A stretch of 64,000 bases of DNA from Glutamicibacter ardleyensis (lineage in GTDB: Bacteria > Actinomycetota > Actinomycetes > Actinomycetales > Micrococcaceae), in contig NZ_BMKX01000006.1 in the NCBI RefSeq assembly GCF_014644555.1, positions 1 through 64,000 of the forward strand, read 5' to 3'. The notes beneath the pieces are model-generated. The model saw nothing but the letters and a program-made list of their open reading frames with translations, made no database searches and was not told the DNA's origin. Shown here piece by piece: positions 17,296-26,392 of the stretch (position 1 is its first letter; each line of letters begins with the position of its first letter). The position numbers and the translations under genes were made by a program.

Positions 17296-17324
17296 CAAGC
17301 CCACGACCGGTGGTCGTGGGCTTG
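17296..17324 (-). terminator. Hairpin at the 3' end of the SURF1 gene
   Basis: Perfect 13-base arms (CAAGCCCACGACC with GGTCGTGGGCTTG), loop GGT. It begins 5 bases beyond the SURF1 stop codon on the minus strand, followed there by GCCCTTTAG. A second hairpin between convergent genes. Confidence 0.7.
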
Positions 17325-17329
17325 TCGCC

Positions 17330-18238
17330 TTACTGGGGTTTGTCGCCGTCCTTCGGCGGATCTTCATCAAGCATGAGATCCTCATAGGCCTCATCGGTCA
17401 GCGACCCGTCGCGACGGAACTTCTTTTCTTCCTTCGCACGTAGCTTGCGGACCCGGTGAATTGGTTCTTCAAAGCCCAACGCCTGCGCCTCGGCGAGCTC
17501 GGCAGCGTCTTCGGCATTGATCTTGCGTTGTTGCTTCGCCGCGTACCAGAAGCCGACGAAGGATAAGATCCCAAAGAAGTACCACTGGAACTCATAGGAA
17601 AGGTGCGGACCTTCATCGGTGTCCGGTGCATCCAAGGGCTGTGGTGCTGTGGCCGGAGCCGGATCTTCCTCGTACATGATGCCGTAGGCACCTTCGGAGA
17701 TCGGGTAGGGGAGTTGCGCGGCGTAGGCGGGCAGATGAATGGATGCGAGCTGGCCATCGGGGGCCCCACGATCCAGTTTGATCTCGCCGGCCTTCAAACG
17801 TGCGTTCACGGTGACCGTTCCGGCAGGAGCAGCGGGAACCGTATCGGGGCGACCGCCTTCGGAATTGCCGATAGGTAGGAAGCCGCGGTCGATAATTACC
17901 GTAGTGCCGGTTTCGGTGCGGAACGGAACCAGCACCTCATAACCCGGGCGGGAGGCCTTAATCCGGTTGCGCACGATGCGCGTGTCATCGCTGAGGTACT
18001 GACCGGTGAGCTCAACAGTCATCCAGGTGTCTTCTTCAGGCAATGAATTAAACTTGTCCAGCGCCTGATCACCGGAAACTGGTGTGGCGTCGTAGTTGTT
18101 GTTCACGTGGGAAATGCTGGTGAGCACTTCGGTGCGACGGTCAGACTGCCATTTACCTAGCCCCGCACAGGCTGCAGCAAAAATGACGACGAGTAGCAAC
18201 CAGCCAACCCAGCGGGTGCTGGCCAAAAAACGGTACAT
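17330..18238 (-). CDS. SURF1-family cytochrome oxidase assembly protein
   Basis: A 302-residue membrane protein with the SURF1 layout: an N-terminal helix (about 12-28, WLLLVVIFAAACAGLGKWQSD), a large extracytoplasmic domain with the conserved GYEVLVPFRTETGTTVIIDRG-like strand and RGFLPIGN, and a C-terminal helix (SYEFQWYFFGILSFVGFWYA) where the Q-W pair is typical. It ends in a charged cytoplasmic tail of about 65 residues. SURF1 proteins assist heme insertion into the aa3-type oxidase, which fits the heme A synthase at 46745 elsewhere in the window. It is the last gene of a three-gene unit: its ATG at 18238 abuts the stop codon of the small gene upstream with no gap. Confidence 0.9.
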   Translation of the reverse strand: MYRFLASTRWVGWLLLVVIFAAACAGLGKWQSDRRTEVLTSISHVNNNYDATPVSGDQALDKFNSLPEEDTWMTVELTGQYLSDDTRIVRNRIKASRPGYEVLVPFRTETGTTVIIDRGFLPIGNSEGGRPDTVPAAPAGTVTVNARLKAGEIKLDRGAPDGQLASIHLPAYAAQLPYPISEGAYGIMYEEDPAPATAPQPLDAPDTDEGPHLSYEFQWYFFGILSFVGFWYAAKQQRKINAEDAAELAEAQALGFEEPIHRVRKLRAKEEKKFRRDGSLTDEAYEDLMLDEDPPKDGDKPQ

Positions 18239-18481
18239 TTACTGAGTAGCTCCTTCGCCCATGGGCAGGGTTTCCTTATAGAGCAAACGCTCCTTCAGAT
18301 AGGTTTCTAACCACTCGCGGTGCTCAGTACAGGCCAACCAGATCTTTCGGCGCTCGGGAGTATGAATCTTTGGGTTATTCCATAAAATCTGAAAAGCTGC
18401 CGGCGCCCGGCATCCCTTACGCGAGCATTGAACTTCGGTAGGCGCAGAACTCGCGCCTGCTAATGAACCGAGAAGATCCAT
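18239..18481 (-). CDS. Conserved small Cys-containing protein next to SURF1
   Basis: An 80-residue soluble protein with the pattern CSRKGC (19-24), then C and H in LACTEHREWLETYL (about 50-63). Four potential ligands in a C-x4-C...C-x2-H arrangement suggest a small zinc site. It has no recognised name and I assign no function. The position is informative: stop and start codons abut the DUF3099 gene upstream and the SURF1 gene downstream without a gap, so it is made from the same message and might serve in the same oxidase assembly step. Confidence 0.75.
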   Translation of the reverse strand: MDLLGSLAGASSAPTEVQCSRKGCRAPAAFQILWNNPKIHTPERRKIWLACTEHREWLETYLKERLLYKETLPMGEGATQ

Positions 18482-18886
18482 TTATGCCTCCTTAGACGTA
18501 TCGGACGGGGGAGCAGTATCGGTCAGTGTGCCCTCGATGATCACGATCTCTGGTTCGTCCACCACAGTTGGCCGGACCGTATTTTCGATCTGTTCCGGCT
18601 CCTTGCCACTATAAAATTCTGCGGGAGGTTCGCGCCTAGTCAGGTCTGCTCCGCCATTGGCGATGACTACGGCAATATAGGGCAGGATCACTGCTCCGGC
18701 GAGCAGCACCCACCGTACCCAGCCTTCGAAGAAGAAGGCCAAGATGAAGCACACCATGCGCACGGTCATGGAAATCGTGTATTTGCGTATGCGCAGGTCG
18801 CGCTCCGAGGTGTGTGACTCGCGCGCTTCGGTAATACGGTGAACCGGCTGGTCCTTTGGACCATGGTTCGCATGCTGATGTGACAT
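18482..18886 (-). CDS. DUF3099 membrane protein
   Basis: A 134-residue protein. The segment ITEARESHTSERDLRIRKYT followed by the helix-forming MTVRMVCFILAFFFEGWVRW is characteristic of the actinobacterial DUF3099 family (ITxAxxS...D...R...Y...M..R..CF..A). Two membrane helices (about 42-58 and 62-78) are followed by an acidic cytoplasmic or extracytoplasmic tail rich in Pro, Glu and Thr. The function is unknown. It is the first gene of the SURF1 unit, starting at ATG 18886; the intergenic DNA to fabG (18887-19095) must hold divergent promoters. Confidence 0.8.
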   Translation of the reverse strand: MSHQHANHGPKDQPVHRITEARESHTSERDLRIRKYTISMTVRMVCFILAFFFEGWVRWVLLAGAVILPYIAVVIANGGADLTRREPPAEFYSGKEPEQIENTVRPTVVDEPEIVIIEGTLTDTAPPSDTSKEA

Positions 18887-19029
18887 AGCTTTCGAACTTC
18901 GCTCAACGGGGCTATTTCTGTCTTCATTCTCTCACTTGTGTCTGTGAGAACCGAATTTCTACCTACCGTCGAAGCTGTAATACTGCGGGGTAACTAATAG
19001 GATTGTTTTCAGACTAGCTACTGACCTAA

Positions 19030-19818
<789 letters not shown>

Positions 19819-19856
19819 AACTACCCCCAATTTTTAGATACCTAAGGAGTAAGAAG

Positions 19857-20606
19857 TTGAGCGAATACAAGGGTGCAATCGTCACCGGCTCGTCGCGCGG
19901 AATCGGCGCGGTCACCGCACAGGAACTGGCCGCACAGGGCCTGGGAGTGGTCATCAACTACCGCGCCAAGGCACCGCGGGCGAACAAGATCGTGGCAGCT
20001 ATTGAAGACAAGGGCGGCAAGGCCGTTGCCATCGGCGCGGACCTGACCGCCACCGAGGGCCCACAGGCTCTCGTTGACGCAGCCGTGGAGAACTTCGGAA
20101 CGCTAGACGTGCTGGTGCTCAACGCCTCCGGTGGCATGGAAACCTCGATGGGGGAGAACTACGCGCTCCGGCTTAACCGCGACGCTCAGGTAGCCATGCT
20201 CGAAGCTGCGTTGCCGGCGATGAGCGCGGGCGGCCGTGTGGTCTTCGTGACCAGCCACCAGGCGCATTTCATCAAGCAGGTCTCCACCATGGAAGCCTAT
20301 GACCAGGTGGCACAGTCCAAGCGCGCCGGTGAAGACGCACTGCGTGAGTTCATTCCAAAGCTGGCCGAGAAGAACATCAATTTTGTGGTGGTCTCCGGTG
20401 ACATGATCGAGGGCACCATCACCGCCACCTTGCTCAATCGCATGGAGCCAGGTGCAATCGATGCCCGCCGCGAAGCGGCCGGCAAGCTGTACTCAGTTGA
20501 AGAGTTTGGTGCCGAAGTTGCCAAGATGGTCTTCGCTGATGTGGAAACCGGACACACCGAACTTGTCGGTGGCGCCGGGGACTTCCTCAAGCAGGCCGAG
20601 CAGTAA
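19857..20606 (+). CDS. FabL-like SDR reductase, candidate enoyl-ACP reductase
   Basis: A 249-residue SDR protein starting at TTG 19857 behind AAGGAG. The cofactor loop is the classical TGSSRGIG (10-17). The catalytic pair is Tyr148...Lys155 (YDQVAQSK), i.e. Y-x6-K rather than the Y-x3-K of ordinary SDR enzymes. That spacing is the mark of enoyl-ACP reductases (FabI, InhA and FabL); the combination of TGxxRGIG with Y-x6-K is that of Bacillus FabL. The position directly after fabG fits a role in the last reduction of the elongation cycle. The ending GGAGDFLKQ lacks the usual VDGG strand. Another SDR function is possible. The tail is followed by a bidirectional terminator. Confidence 0.7.
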   Translation: MSEYKGAIVTGSSRGIGAVTAQELAAQGLGVVINYRAKAPRANKIVAAIEDKGGKAVAIGADLTATEGPQALVDAAVENFGTLDVLVLNASGGMETSMGENYALRLNRDAQVAMLEAALPAMSAGGRVVFVTSHQAHFIKQVSTMEAYDQVAQSKRAGEDALREFIPKLAEKNINFVVVSGDMIEGTITATLLNRMEPGAIDARREAAGKLYSVEEFGAEVAKMVFADVETGHTELVGGAGDFLKQAEQ

Positions 20607-20631
20607 GAACCTGCTCGCCCAGTAGTTTTTC

Positions 20632-20674
20632 AGGCCTGTCGTTCACTCCCGCACCGGAGGCGAACGGCAGGCCT
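20632..20674. terminator. Bidirectional terminator
   Basis: AGGCCTGTCGTTC pairs with GAACGGCAGGCCT (one mismatch) around an imperfect inner stem. TTTTT on the left and TTT on the right let it serve both the SDR gene at 19857 and the acetyltransferase at 20698. Confidence 0.75.
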
Positions 20675-20697
20675 TTATGCTGCCCTGCCAGCGCCGT

Positions 20698-21504
20698 TTA
20701 ATCCAGCGTCCGGCTCCAGCGGTAGGGCGTCGTGGTGGAGACCTGCAGCAGGCCGTAGCGCGCCAGGATGGGCTTGGAGTAGCCGGTGGAGTCACTGTGG
20801 ATCAGTGTTTTGCCCAGTTCGAGGGCGGACCGTGCTCTCGCGGCGGTCAGCGCCCGGTAAATTCCTTGTCCACGGTAGGCCGCAACGGTTGCGCCACCCC
20901 AGATTCCTGCAAAATCCGTGCCGGGAACCGGTTCGAGGCGGCCAGCACTGAGTATTGTTCCCGTGCTGTCCTCGGCCACCCACAGTTGCATTCCATCCGC
21001 GGTGGCCAAGCGGCGGAGGATCGCCTCGGCATGACGGGGCGATACCGCTTCCCCGAAAGTCAGGTCCTGCATCGCGGTCATCGCGCGAACATCATCTTCA
21101 CAGAAGATCCGACGTAGCGTGACCCCAGCCGGCAGCGGCGTTTCGGCACTCAGATCGGCGGCTCGCCCGATCATTATTGACTCGCTGGCGTCGAGGGCGA
21201 AACCGTGTGCGAGCAACTGCTCGTGCAGTCCCGGTGCGTGGTCATGGCCGCGGCTCTTCCATTCGACGTCGTTGATTTCTGGCTGCGCTCGATAGTAGGC
21301 GAGCGCCTCGCCGACCAGGGCAGCCAGATTGACGCCGCTCGTGGGAGAAATGTGCCGATAGGTGATGAACCCTTGACCGCCCGTAAAATTGATCAGACGC
21401 AGGGGACCTAGACGCTGGACCTTTACGGCGCTGGGAGTCTCCGCGTCGGTACGCAATTGTGCGTCGTAGTAACTGAGGTATTGCCTGGCTAAACTTTCAC
21501 GCAC
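20698..21504 (-). CDS. GNAT-family N-acetyltransferase
   Basis: A protein of 268 residues whose C-terminal half carries the GNAT core: a strand ending in GRLEPVPGTDFAGIWGGATV, then AAYRGQGIYRALTAARARSA, the RGxGxxxAL pyrophosphate loop that binds acetyl-CoA. The end (GYSKPILARYGLLQVSTTTPY) resembles the motif of a subgroup in which a Tyr acts as general acid. The N-terminal half is less conserved. The acceptor is unknown. I start at GTG 21504 with AGGAGG four bases upstream; an ATG at 21531 lies upstream in frame and cannot be excluded. Monocistronic, converging with the SDR gene. Confidence 0.8.
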   Translation of the reverse strand: MRESLARQYLSYYDAQLRTDAETPSAVKVQRLGPLRLINFTGGQGFITYRHISPTSGVNLAALVGEALAYYRAQPEINDVEWKSRGHDHAPGLHEQLLAHGFALDASESIMIGRAADLSAETPLPAGVTLRRIFCEDDVRAMTAMQDLTFGEAVSPRHAEAILRRLATADGMQLWVAEDSTGTILSAGRLEPVPGTDFAGIWGGATVAAYRGQGIYRALTAARARSALELGKTLIHSDSTGYSKPILARYGLLQVSTTTPYRWSRTLD

Positions 21505-21533
21505 AAATCCTCCTGCTGGAATCGAGTTCAAAA

Positions 21534-21566
21534 AAGGCGCCTTTTGACAGATTCAAAAGGCGCCTT
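21534..21566 (-). terminator. Terminator of the VanW-domain gene
   Basis: Perfect arms AAGGCGCCTTTTGA and TCAAAAGGCGCCTT with a short loop, followed on the minus strand by six Ts, 12 bases beyond the stop codon of the gene at 21579. Confidence 0.9.
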
Positions 21567-21578
21567 GAAATTTTTGAG

Positions 21579-23318
21579 TTATGGCTTCTCGCCGCACACT
21601 ACCTTGTGCCATGGCTGGTAGGTCCAGCTCTTGACATCTGGTGGCAGAGTTTTGGAGCCATCAATCGTGCTGCGGTTACGCGTAATGTCGATGCTAAAGC
21701 CCTTCTGTCCACCGCGTTCCGAAACACACTTGTCGGCAGGGTTATACCGAGTCTCAGGATTAGTCTTGTTGTACTTGCCCGAGCTCTTCTGGCTGACCTT
21801 CCAGTACTTGGTGCTCCACAAGCGGGTGTGGACACGATCGCCGCTGACCCATGCCTGAATCATCACGCCGTAGGGGGTGTTGTTCTTCCACACCATGTCG
21901 ACCTGGCCCTCCCAGAGGGTGGCTTCACGGCCTGCTGGGTAGCGTTCAAACCACCGAGAGTGCGGCTTATGGGTCACGTCGTCATAGCCGGCGAGGAAGC
22001 CGACGTTGTACAGCTGAGTGGAAATCTGCGAGAGACCGCCACCCACTGCCTCGGTACTGAAACCGCTTTCGACCACACCGGAACTGAAATAGCCGTTAGC
22101 CACGGTAATCGGGCCAAGGGCCTGAAGCAGTGAGAAGTTCTCCCCAGGCTTGATCACGGTTCCATTGATGCGATTCGATCCGGCATGCAGGTTCTTGGTG
22201 CGCACCTTATCGGAGGTTGGATAAGGGGTGGAGAATTCAACGATCTCTTCCTTGATCCCCAACTTCTTGGCATCCGCGGTGGTGAAGTCGGCCTCGGACG
22301 TCTTGAGAACCACCTTTGCGGTGCGCTCTTTAGTTTCGGTGGCCGCTAGGACCTTTGCGCCCAATCCCTCAGTCTCCAAGGCCAGACCCGTGGTCGACTT
22401 GGTGATGGTTGGCTTGCCGCCGGATAGGGTAATGCGAGCATTCTTTGCGGTGCTGTTGAACTCGGAATTCGTCGTAGCTGCTTTAAAGAGTTTTTTATCA
22501 TCCAAGGTGATCGCTGGCGTGCCATCCTTGGGCGTGTAGCTTGCCGCCGCCGCGATGGCTGCAGCCGAAATATCGACCTTCTTCTTATCCGAGGTCAAGC
22601 TCACTTTGTCCTTCAGCAGAGCTTTGACCTTGTCGTCGTAGAAAGACTGCAGCGTCTCCTCGGAAATTTCCGGCTTGGCGATGTCGCTGGGCAATTCGAT
22701 CGCCGGTGCGCCGATTCGCCAGTCGCTGGTGAGGACCTGAGCGGCCTCATCTTGTTTCAGGCTCACCCCATCTACGGGCTTGACCAGTGTGGCCTTGCCT
22801 TCGGCGAAGGTGATATCGCCTTCGGTCACCTTGGCGTCAGCCTTCTTCGCGAGCGCCGCCAGCTGGGAATTCAGCTTGTCTTGATCTACATCGATGCTGG
22901 CGGTGGCCGTGTACTTGCTCGTCAAGCGGTCAATGAGTTCTACCGGGTTTGCCTCGTAGCCGGTCAAATCGGCCACGGTGTCGTCAACGTTGAGCGACAG
23001 CCCAGCTTTCACCGGGTCCATCGTGTAGCTTTGCGAGTTGACCAGCACATCGAAAGGCTTCGCAGCCAAAGGAGCAACAGACTTGTTCAGTGCCGCTCGG
23101 GCATCATCCTGGTTCATTGATCCGATGCTCACCCCGGCGATGCTGGCGTTCGCTGGAACCTGGGCGCTAATAAGTGCGGCGCCTCCGAAATAGAGTGCTG
23201 CTGCCGCCACCACGCAGGAACCAGTGATGATCCAGGGCTTGGCCTTGTTGCGGCCTTGGTCCTTGGTCCGGTTGCTTGGCGATGGCGAGGAGGAACTGTC
23301 CGGGGAGGGGGTCTGCAC
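21579..23318 (-). CDS. VanW-family cell-wall protein with peptidoglycan-binding-like repeats
   Basis: A 579-residue protein with a cytoplasmic Ser/Pro-rich N-terminus, one membrane anchor (about 31-50, WIITGSCVVAAAALYFGGAA) and a large external part. This part contains two copies of a putative peptidoglycan-binding module (PG_binding_4 type; each begins near a GVSIGSM- or GVSLKQD-like turn and runs about 110 residues). The VanW domain lies at about 380-500: LHAGSNRINGTVIKPGENFS, GGGLSQISTQLYNVGFLAGY, then RYPAGREATLWEG. VanW proteins are widespread in Gram-positive envelopes; their catalytic role is not established. The start is GTG 23318 with only a weak ribosome binding site. Monocistronic, strong terminator. 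Confidence 0.88.
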   Translation of the reverse strand: MQTPSPDSSSSPSPSNRTKDQGRNKAKPWIITGSCVVAAAALYFGGAALISAQVPANASIAGVSIGSMNQDDARAALNKSVAPLAAKPFDVLVNSQSYTMDPVKAGLSLNVDDTVADLTGYEANPVELIDRLTSKYTATASIDVDQDKLNSQLAALAKKADAKVTEGDITFAEGKATLVKPVDGVSLKQDEAAQVLTSDWRIGAPAIELPSDIAKPEISEETLQSFYDDKVKALLKDKVSLTSDKKKVDISAAAIAAAASYTPKDGTPAITLDDKKLFKAATTNSEFNSTAKNARITLSGGKPTITKSTTGLALETEGLGAKVLAATETKERTAKVVLKTSEADFTTADAKKLGIKEEIVEFSTPYPTSDKVRTKNLHAGSNRINGTVIKPGENFSLLQALGPITVANGYFSSGVVESGFSTEAVGGGLSQISTQLYNVGFLAGYDDVTHKPHSRWFERYPAGREATLWEGQVDMVWKNNTPYGVMIQAWVSGDRVHTRLWSTKYWKVSQKSSGKYNKTNPETRYNPADKCVSERGGQKGFSIDITRNRSTIDGSKTLPPDVKSWTYQPWHKVVCGEKP

Positions 23319-23478
23319 TTGTCTGTTAGCTCTTTCGAAAAGCGATTGGGGCCGGGCACGAGACGCGAATTTCTACTTCGCTGCGCATCGGTGCACCAAA
23401 AGAAATACTAACTGTTGGAACAACCGATGCATGGCGTTGCGGGGGTAAACGCCGAAATTGTTATCGACTTGTTGGATT

Positions 23479-24402
23479 TCACGCGTCAAAGTCCGCTAAA
23501 ACTAGGTCGGCGATCACATCTAGGCGGCTGAAATCAATGCGCGCACCGGATTGCTCGCGCAAGGCTGGTTTCGCATTAAACGCTACACCCAGTCCGGCAG
23601 CGGTGACCATGTCCAGGTCGTTGGCTCCGTCGCCGGCGGCAATAGTTGCTGACATGCTGATTCCGTGTTCGGCAGCCCAAGCGCGCAGCATTTTTTCTTT
23701 CATCGCACGGTCAACGATTTGTCCGTGAACTGTGCCATCAAGCAATCCGTCGGTAATTCCCAGCGTATTTGCCAACGCGTGATCCAATTTCAGCTCTTGA
23801 GCCAGGGGATCAAGGATCTGCTGGAATCCGCCGGAAACGACACCCACTATGTGACCAGCCGCGTGCATCCGCTGAACTAATTCGCGTGCTCCGTCGGAGT
23901 AAATGACTCGTGAAATAACCTCGGGTAGGACCGACTCCGGTAGACCTTTGAGCGTTGCCACGCGTTGGATTAAGGACTGGGCGAAGTCCAATTCACCGCG
24001 CATCGCCGCCTCGGTCACGGCCGCTACCTCTTGTTCGCGTCCGGCGTGGGCCGCGAGAAGCTCGATGACTTCCTGTTTGATCAGTGTTGAATCTACGTCC
24101 ATCAAGAGCAAGATGCGCTTGGCATCGGTCAGCGCGCTGTCCAGAACCGTAACGCACGCTTCGTCGGCGGAAAAAAATCCTGAGTCAACCAAAGTGTCAA
24201 AGCTAGCTAGAGCTTCGGTGCGCAAGTCTAAGGCGTCAATGTTTTCGATCCTGGTCTTGGCGACCCAGCGTGTAGCCGACTCGTGCACGCTAAAAATTGC
24301 CTCGGCAGCGGCTGGGAGTCGATTAACCAGCTGTGCAAGGAGTTCATCAAAACGATCACGGGGGAGTGCTGGGCGGGATACGAGGGTCAAAGTTGAAGCC
24401 AT
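23479..24402 (-). CDS. serB: Phosphoserine phosphatase
   Basis: Last step of serine synthesis: hydrolysis of O-phospho-L-serine in the cytoplasm. HAD-superfamily signatures in order (307-residue form): DVDSTLIKQE (102-111; nucleophile Asp102, acid Asp104), VVSGGFQQILDPLA (motif II Ser), a Lys in the KEKMLRAWA region (motif III), and GDGANDLDMVTAAGLGVAF (motif IV Asp pair), all matching SerB rather than generic HAD enzymes. The first about 95 residues form an ACT-like regulatory domain. I start at ATG 24402; 25 upstream codons in the same frame to 24477 would run into the divergent promoter region and look non-coding. Confidence 0.93.
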   Translation of the reverse strand: MASTLTLVSRPALPRDRFDELLAQLVNRLPAAAEAIFSVHESATRWVAKTRIENIDALDLRTEALASFDTLVDSGFFSADEACVTVLDSALTDAKRILLLMDVDSTLIKQEVIELLAAHAGREQEVAAVTEAAMRGELDFAQSLIQRVATLKGLPESVLPEVISRVIYSDGARELVQRMHAAGHIVGVVSGGFQQILDPLAQELKLDHALANTLGITDGLLDGTVHGQIVDRAMKEKMLRAWAAEHGISMSATIAAGDGANDLDMVTAAGLGVAFNAKPALREQSGARIDFSRLDVIADLVLADFDA

Positions 24403-24480
24403 GAACCTATTTTCGGTGGTGCGAGCGAGTACGACCAAACATGACGTCGAAGTAAACGAGGTGAGATAAAACATCAACCC

Positions 24481-24492
24481 ACTTGTACAAGT
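24481..24492. promoter_or_regulatory. Palindromic operator upstream of the marR-type gene
   Basis: Perfect 12-base palindrome ACTTGTACAAGT, 18 bases before the ATG at 24511 and about 80 bases from the start of serB. The size suits a MarR dimer; autoregulation of the regulator-exporter pair is the simplest reading. Confidence 0.5.
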
Positions 24493-24510
24493 TAGTTGTA
24501 GAATATTTAG

Positions 24511-24951
24511 ATGACCTCATCACCTCCAGATGCCAAGCTTGCAGATGACCTACTTGACGCCATTTATCCGTTATTCGGAATGCTCAATAAGGTTCGAAGT
24601 ATTTCCGCCGGGAAGCTTGGCATTCTGAGTTTGGCTGAGGAACAAGGCAAAATTACGGCGGCCGCCATGAAAGACAAGCTCGGGGTAAGCCAACAAGCGA
24701 TCTCCTTGGCTGCTAAGGAGCTGGTTGAAATGGAACTTCTGGTGCGTACCAAAGATCCGGGCGACCTGCGCCGTACGTGGTTCGCGTTGACCGACTCCGG
24801 GGCCCAAAAACTTCACGCCGAACGCCAACTGGCACGGGCGGTACTCGCTGACGTGATCAACAAAAATCTCGCTCCAAAACAGCAAGAATCGATCCGCCAC
24901 GCAATCGACGCACTGACTCATATTTCACGCGGTGGGCATGAATCGAACTAA
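24511..24951 (+). CDS. MarR-family transcriptional regulator
   Basis: A 146-residue winged-helix protein. The recognition region is AAAMKDKLGVSQQAISLAAK, followed by the wing RTKDPGDLRRTWFALTDSGA with the D-x-R-R-x-x-x-x-LT pattern typical of MarR. It is flanked by N- and C-terminal dimerisation helices. MarR proteins repress neighbouring transporter genes until a small ligand binds. The gene overlaps the MFS transporter gene downstream by about 14 bases, so both are made from one message, and a 12-base palindrome lies just upstream of its ATG. The ligand is unknown. Confidence 0.9.
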   Translation: MTSSPPDAKLADDLLDAIYPLFGMLNKVRSISAGKLGILSLAEEQGKITAAAMKDKLGVSQQAISLAAKELVEMELLVRTKDPGDLRRTWFALTDSGAQKLHAERQLARAVLADVINKNLAPKQQESIRHAIDALTHISRGGHESN

Positions 24952-26329
24952 TTCCAATCTTGTCCCCACATTAATTTTTGCGGCGTTATCCACCGCGATT
25001 GTCAGTTCCTTGGGGATGCTCTTAGTTCCGTCTATCGCAGCGACCTACCAAATTTCGGTCAGTGCAGCTCAATGGATGTTGACGGTAAACCTCCTAGCCG
25101 GTGCGGTGGCTACCCCGGTGATGGGTAGGCTCAGCGATGGACCGCACAAGAAAAAGCTCCTGCTATATTCGCTGGTGATCATTCTGCTTGGCTCCATCCT
25201 CGCGGCGCTGGCCCCTACCTTCGGGATATTCCTCATAGGACGTGCCATGCAGGGGCTGACCTATGGCATCGTGCCGGTGACTATCGCCTTAGCTAGGCGT
25301 TACTCGGATCCCAAGACCGTGCACCATGCGATTTCTTCGTTATCCGTCACCGTTGCCACCGGTATCGGCATCGGTTATCCACTGACCGGGGTCATCGCCG
25401 GGATGTTTAGCTTTCAGTGGGCCTTCTGGTTTGCCGCGGTTTTTGTATTCATCGTGATCTTTGTGGTGCTTCGGATCGTGCCCGACGGACCTGATGAGAA
25501 TGCGCCCCGCACAAAATTCGACTTTGCCGGTGCGTTGCTCTTGGCTGCGGGCCTTGGCTTGCTCTTACTGGGGATCAGTGAAGGCTCACACTGGGGCTGG
25601 ATTTCTGCTCGTACCGTCCTGGTACTTGGAGTAGCAATCATCTTGCTGTTCATCTGGGTGAAAACCGAGTTGCGGATAGCTCACCCGCTAATAAACCTGC
25701 GCACACTACGCCAAGGCGAAGTGCTGCTAGCTAACTTCGCCGCCATCGGCCTCGGTGCAGCCCTGTACATCGGCATGTCCGTGGCCAGTCTTGTCGCTCA
25801 AGCACCGGCAACCACTAACTTCGGGCTTGCACTACCGATCTTGTGGGCCGGATTTGTCATCATGCCACTATCGGTAGGCAGTTTGGTCGCTAACCGTCTG
25901 GTGCACCGGCTCGGGCACCGCGTGGGCTACCCAGCATTGTTACCCATCGGCGCGACACTCTTCGCAGCGGCCGCCACGTTCCTCTGGCTAGCGCACGGCG
26001 CACTGTGGGAACTGCTGCTGGGAATGTTGGTCTTTGGTCTAGGCATGGGTGCCAGCTACGCGGCCATGCCAGCACTTATCGCGCGGAGCGTCGCGGCCGA
26101 ACAATTGGGTAGCTCGGTAAGTTTCAACCAGGTGCTGCGCACCGTGGGTAGTTCCTTCGGTACTGCGGTCTCCGCCGCGATCATCGCCATGCACGCAGAT
26201 TCTTCCGGTGCCACCACAGGTCAGGGCGTCACATTGTCCTTCGCGGTGAGCGCCATTGGCTGCATTTTGCTCGGTCTGGCGCTGACTGTTCATTTCTTTT
26301 ATCGCAAACAAAAGAGCAACGAGTCTTAA
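24938..26329 (+). CDS. MFS transporter, DHA2-type drug/proton antiporter
   Basis: A 463-residue protein with about 13-14 membrane helices. Family marks: motif A-like GRLSDGPHKKKLLLYS between helices 2 and 3; the stretch FLIGRAMQGLTYGIVPVTIA (helix 4, RAxQG as in EmrB/QacA proteins); and TGIGIGYPLTGVIAG (helix 5, motif C region). It exports lipophilic compounds in exchange for protons in the family; the substrate is unknown. Its start (ATG 24938, or GTG 24932 in frame) lies inside the end of the marR-type gene, which strongly suggests control by that repressor. Confidence 0.88.
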   Translation: MNRTNSNLVPTLIFAALSTAIVSSLGMLLVPSIAATYQISVSAAQWMLTVNLLAGAVATPVMGRLSDGPHKKKLLLYSLVIILLGSILAALAPTFGIFLIGRAMQGLTYGIVPVTIALARRYSDPKTVHHAISSLSVTVATGIGIGYPLTGVIAGMFSFQWAFWFAAVFVFIVIFVVLRIVPDGPDENAPRTKFDFAGALLLAAGLGLLLLGISEGSHWGWISARTVLVLGVAIILLFIWVKTELRIAHPLINLRTLRQGEVLLANFAAIGLGAALYIGMSVASLVAQAPATTNFGLALPILWAGFVIMPLSVGSLVANRLVHRLGHRVGYPALLPIGATLFAAAATFLWLAHGALWELLLGMLVFGLGMGASYAAMPALIARSVAAEQLGSSVSFNQVLRTVGSSFGTAVSAAIIAMHADSSGATTGQGVTLSFAVSAIGCILLGLALTVHFFYRKQKSNES

Positions 26330-26392
26330 TCCACATCGGCAATGGTGTTTTCAATTAGTGAATCAGGCAACGAAAGTCTAGGCTTAAAAACC

